Positions 63,196-64,000 of a stretch of DNA of 64,000 bases are shown here, piece by piece. Where the stretch lies: NCBI RefSeq assembly GCF_018283455.1, contig NZ_JAAMTH010000001.1, positions 1,469,501-1,533,500 of the forward strand, read 5' to 3'. The first letter of the stretch is position 1; each line of letters opens with the position of its first letter. Both the position numbers and the translations under genes were made by a program. Origin of the DNA: Planococcus sp. MSAK28401 (lineage in GTDB: Bacteria > Bacillota > Bacilli > Bacillales_A > Planococcaceae). The notes below the pieces were generated by a model, which was not told the origin of the DNA, did no database searches, and saw only the letters and a program-made list of their open reading frames with translations.

Positions 63196-63217
63196 CAGTT
63201 GAAGGAGTGGGAAGAGT

Positions 63218-63694
63218 ATGGCAAACGATAAACAATTTCCGATGACAGCTGCCGGAAAGCAGAAGTTGGAAGATGAACTGGATTATTTGAAAACGGTCAA
63301 ACGCAAAGAAGTGGTGGAACGCATTAAAGTCGCAAGAAGCTTCGGGGACTTGTCCGAGAACTCCGAATATGATTCCGCTAAGGAAGACCAAGCCTTTGTT
63401 GAAGGGCGTATTTCTACATTGGAATCCATGATCCGCAATGCGGTAATTATAAATGAAGAGGAAGCTGGCAACGATGTCGTGCGCCTCGGGAAAACAGTTA
63501 CGTTTATGGAAATTCCAGGCGGCGATGAAGAAGCTTATACCATCGTCGGTTCTGCAGAAGCAGACCCGCTGGAAGGGCGTATTTCGAACGACTCGCCGAT
63601 CGCCAAAAGCATGCTTGGCCGCACTGTCGGCGACCGTGTGAAAGTATTGACTCCGGGCGGGGAAATGGAAGTCAAGATCGTTTCGATCAATTGA
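63218..63694 (+). CDS. greA: Transcription elongation factor GreA
   Basis: This 158-residue factor binds in the RNA polymerase secondary channel and stimulates cleavage of backtracked RNA. The N-terminal coiled coil (about 1-75) carries the acidic tip in [18 protein letters not shown], followed by the globular FKBP-like domain with [11 protein letters not shown] terminator follows. Confidence 0.97.
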   Translation: MANDKQFPMTAAGKQKLEDELDYLKTVKRKEVVERIKVARSFGDLSENSEYDSAKEDQAFVEGRISTLESMIRNAVIINEEEAGNDVVRLGKTVTFMEIPGGDEEAYTIVGSAEADPLEGRISNDSPIAKSMLGRTVGDRVKVLTPGGEMEVKIVSIN

Positions 63695-63697
63695 TGC

Positions 63698-63732
63698 ACC
63701 CAGCCATTCCTTTGGGAGTGGCTGTTTTTTTG
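63698..63732 (+). terminator. Terminator after greA
   Basis: CAGCCATTCC / GGGAGTGGCTG stem followed by seven T residues. Confidence 0.85.
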
Positions 63733-63814
63733 ATGGATGAAACAAAACTTTAGTTGAAACGTCAAATTTGTCATGGGCTAAATATGATAAAATACATGTA
63801 AAGGGGGGCTTTCC

Positions 63815-64000
63815 ATGGCTAACGAAGAAAAATCTTATCCCTCTCGTTTGAATAAGAATAAGAACAATAAAAATCGTTCGAATTCAATCCTCAATATCAT
63901 GATCGCCTTAGTATTTACTTTGGTGGTTATCATCGGGGCAACATTGCTATTCGGAGGCGGCGACGATTCAGCAGATCCTGAATCGGCAGAAACAACGCCG
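63815..64000 (+). CDS. yrrS: YrrS-like DUF1510 membrane protein, partial (5' part)
   Basis: The window ends within this gene; 62 codons are visible. A basic, Asn/Lys-rich cytoplasmic start is followed by a membrane helix (about 29-46) and an acidic Asp/Ser/Glu segment, the layout of YrrS (DUF1510), which follows greA in B. subtilis. AAGGGGGG precedes the ATG. Confidence 0.75.
   Translation, partial: MANEEKSYPSRLNKNKNNKNRSNSILNIMIALVFTLVVIIGATLLFGGGDDSADPESAETTP

Overview
The window is chromosomal DNA from a low- to mid-GC Firmicute, most likely a member of the Planococcaceae such as Planococcus or a close relative. This rests on gene order nearly identical to the Bacillus subtilis maf-to-greA chromosome arm, T-box leaders, a 6S RNA next to aspS, GGAGG-type ribosome sites and Bacillus-type proteins (ComN, CymR, NiaR, IreB, Spo0B-like). 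The genus is an inference. Sporulation genes that B. subtilis keeps in this arm are missing, which fits a non-sporulating lineage.

Region 1 (about 1-14.4 kb) is an accessory block. A membrane GAF-GGDEF protein is followed by a complete Gram-positive type IV pilus cluster: three minor pilin-like proteins, a small membrane protein, a secreted VanW-like protein with calcium-type repeats, the ATPases PilB and PilT, the platform PilC, a major pilin with its own promoter, PilM, PilN, PilO and the prepilin peptidase. PilB carries an MshEN-type N-terminal domain, the known c-di-GMP receptor of such ATPases, so the GGDEF gene and the pilus may be one regulatory unit. A palindromic repeat and a reverse-strand AbgT-family transporter follow (14.4-16.2 kb).

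Region 2 (16.5-21.9 kb) is the shape and division block maf-radC-mreBCD-minCD. Region 3 (21.9-23.0 kb) has no convincing gene. It holds a second palindromic repeat and a tandem array with a unit of about 244 bp whose predicted hairpin shows compensatory changes between copies.

Region 4 (23.0-32.8 kb) is a conserved backbone: L21 leader-rplU-prp-rpmA, spo0B-like-obg-pheB-pheA, reverse niaR, then ruvAB-queA-tgt-yajC and comN. Region 5 (32.8-43 kb) holds secDF, a LapA-like gene, recJ, apt, an inserted parallel beta-helix gene, relA and dtd. Region 6 (43-54 kb) holds a reverse SH3b-amidase, T-box-hisS-aspS, 6S RNA, tcdA, reverse rarA, cymR-cysteine desulfurase-mnmA and a TPR gene. Region 7 (54-64 kb) holds recD2, T-box-alaS, ireB-ruvX-yrzB, mltG, an O-methyltransferase, udk, greA and the start of a yrrS-like gene cut by the window edge.

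The backbone genes combine translation (tRNA synthetases and tRNA modification), DNA repair (RuvAB, RecJ, RecD2, RarA, RadC), envelope growth (MreBCD, MinCD, MltG, amidase) and stress control (RelA, CymR, 6S RNA, GreA). I saw no tRNA, rRNA, CRISPR array, insertion sequence or prophage.
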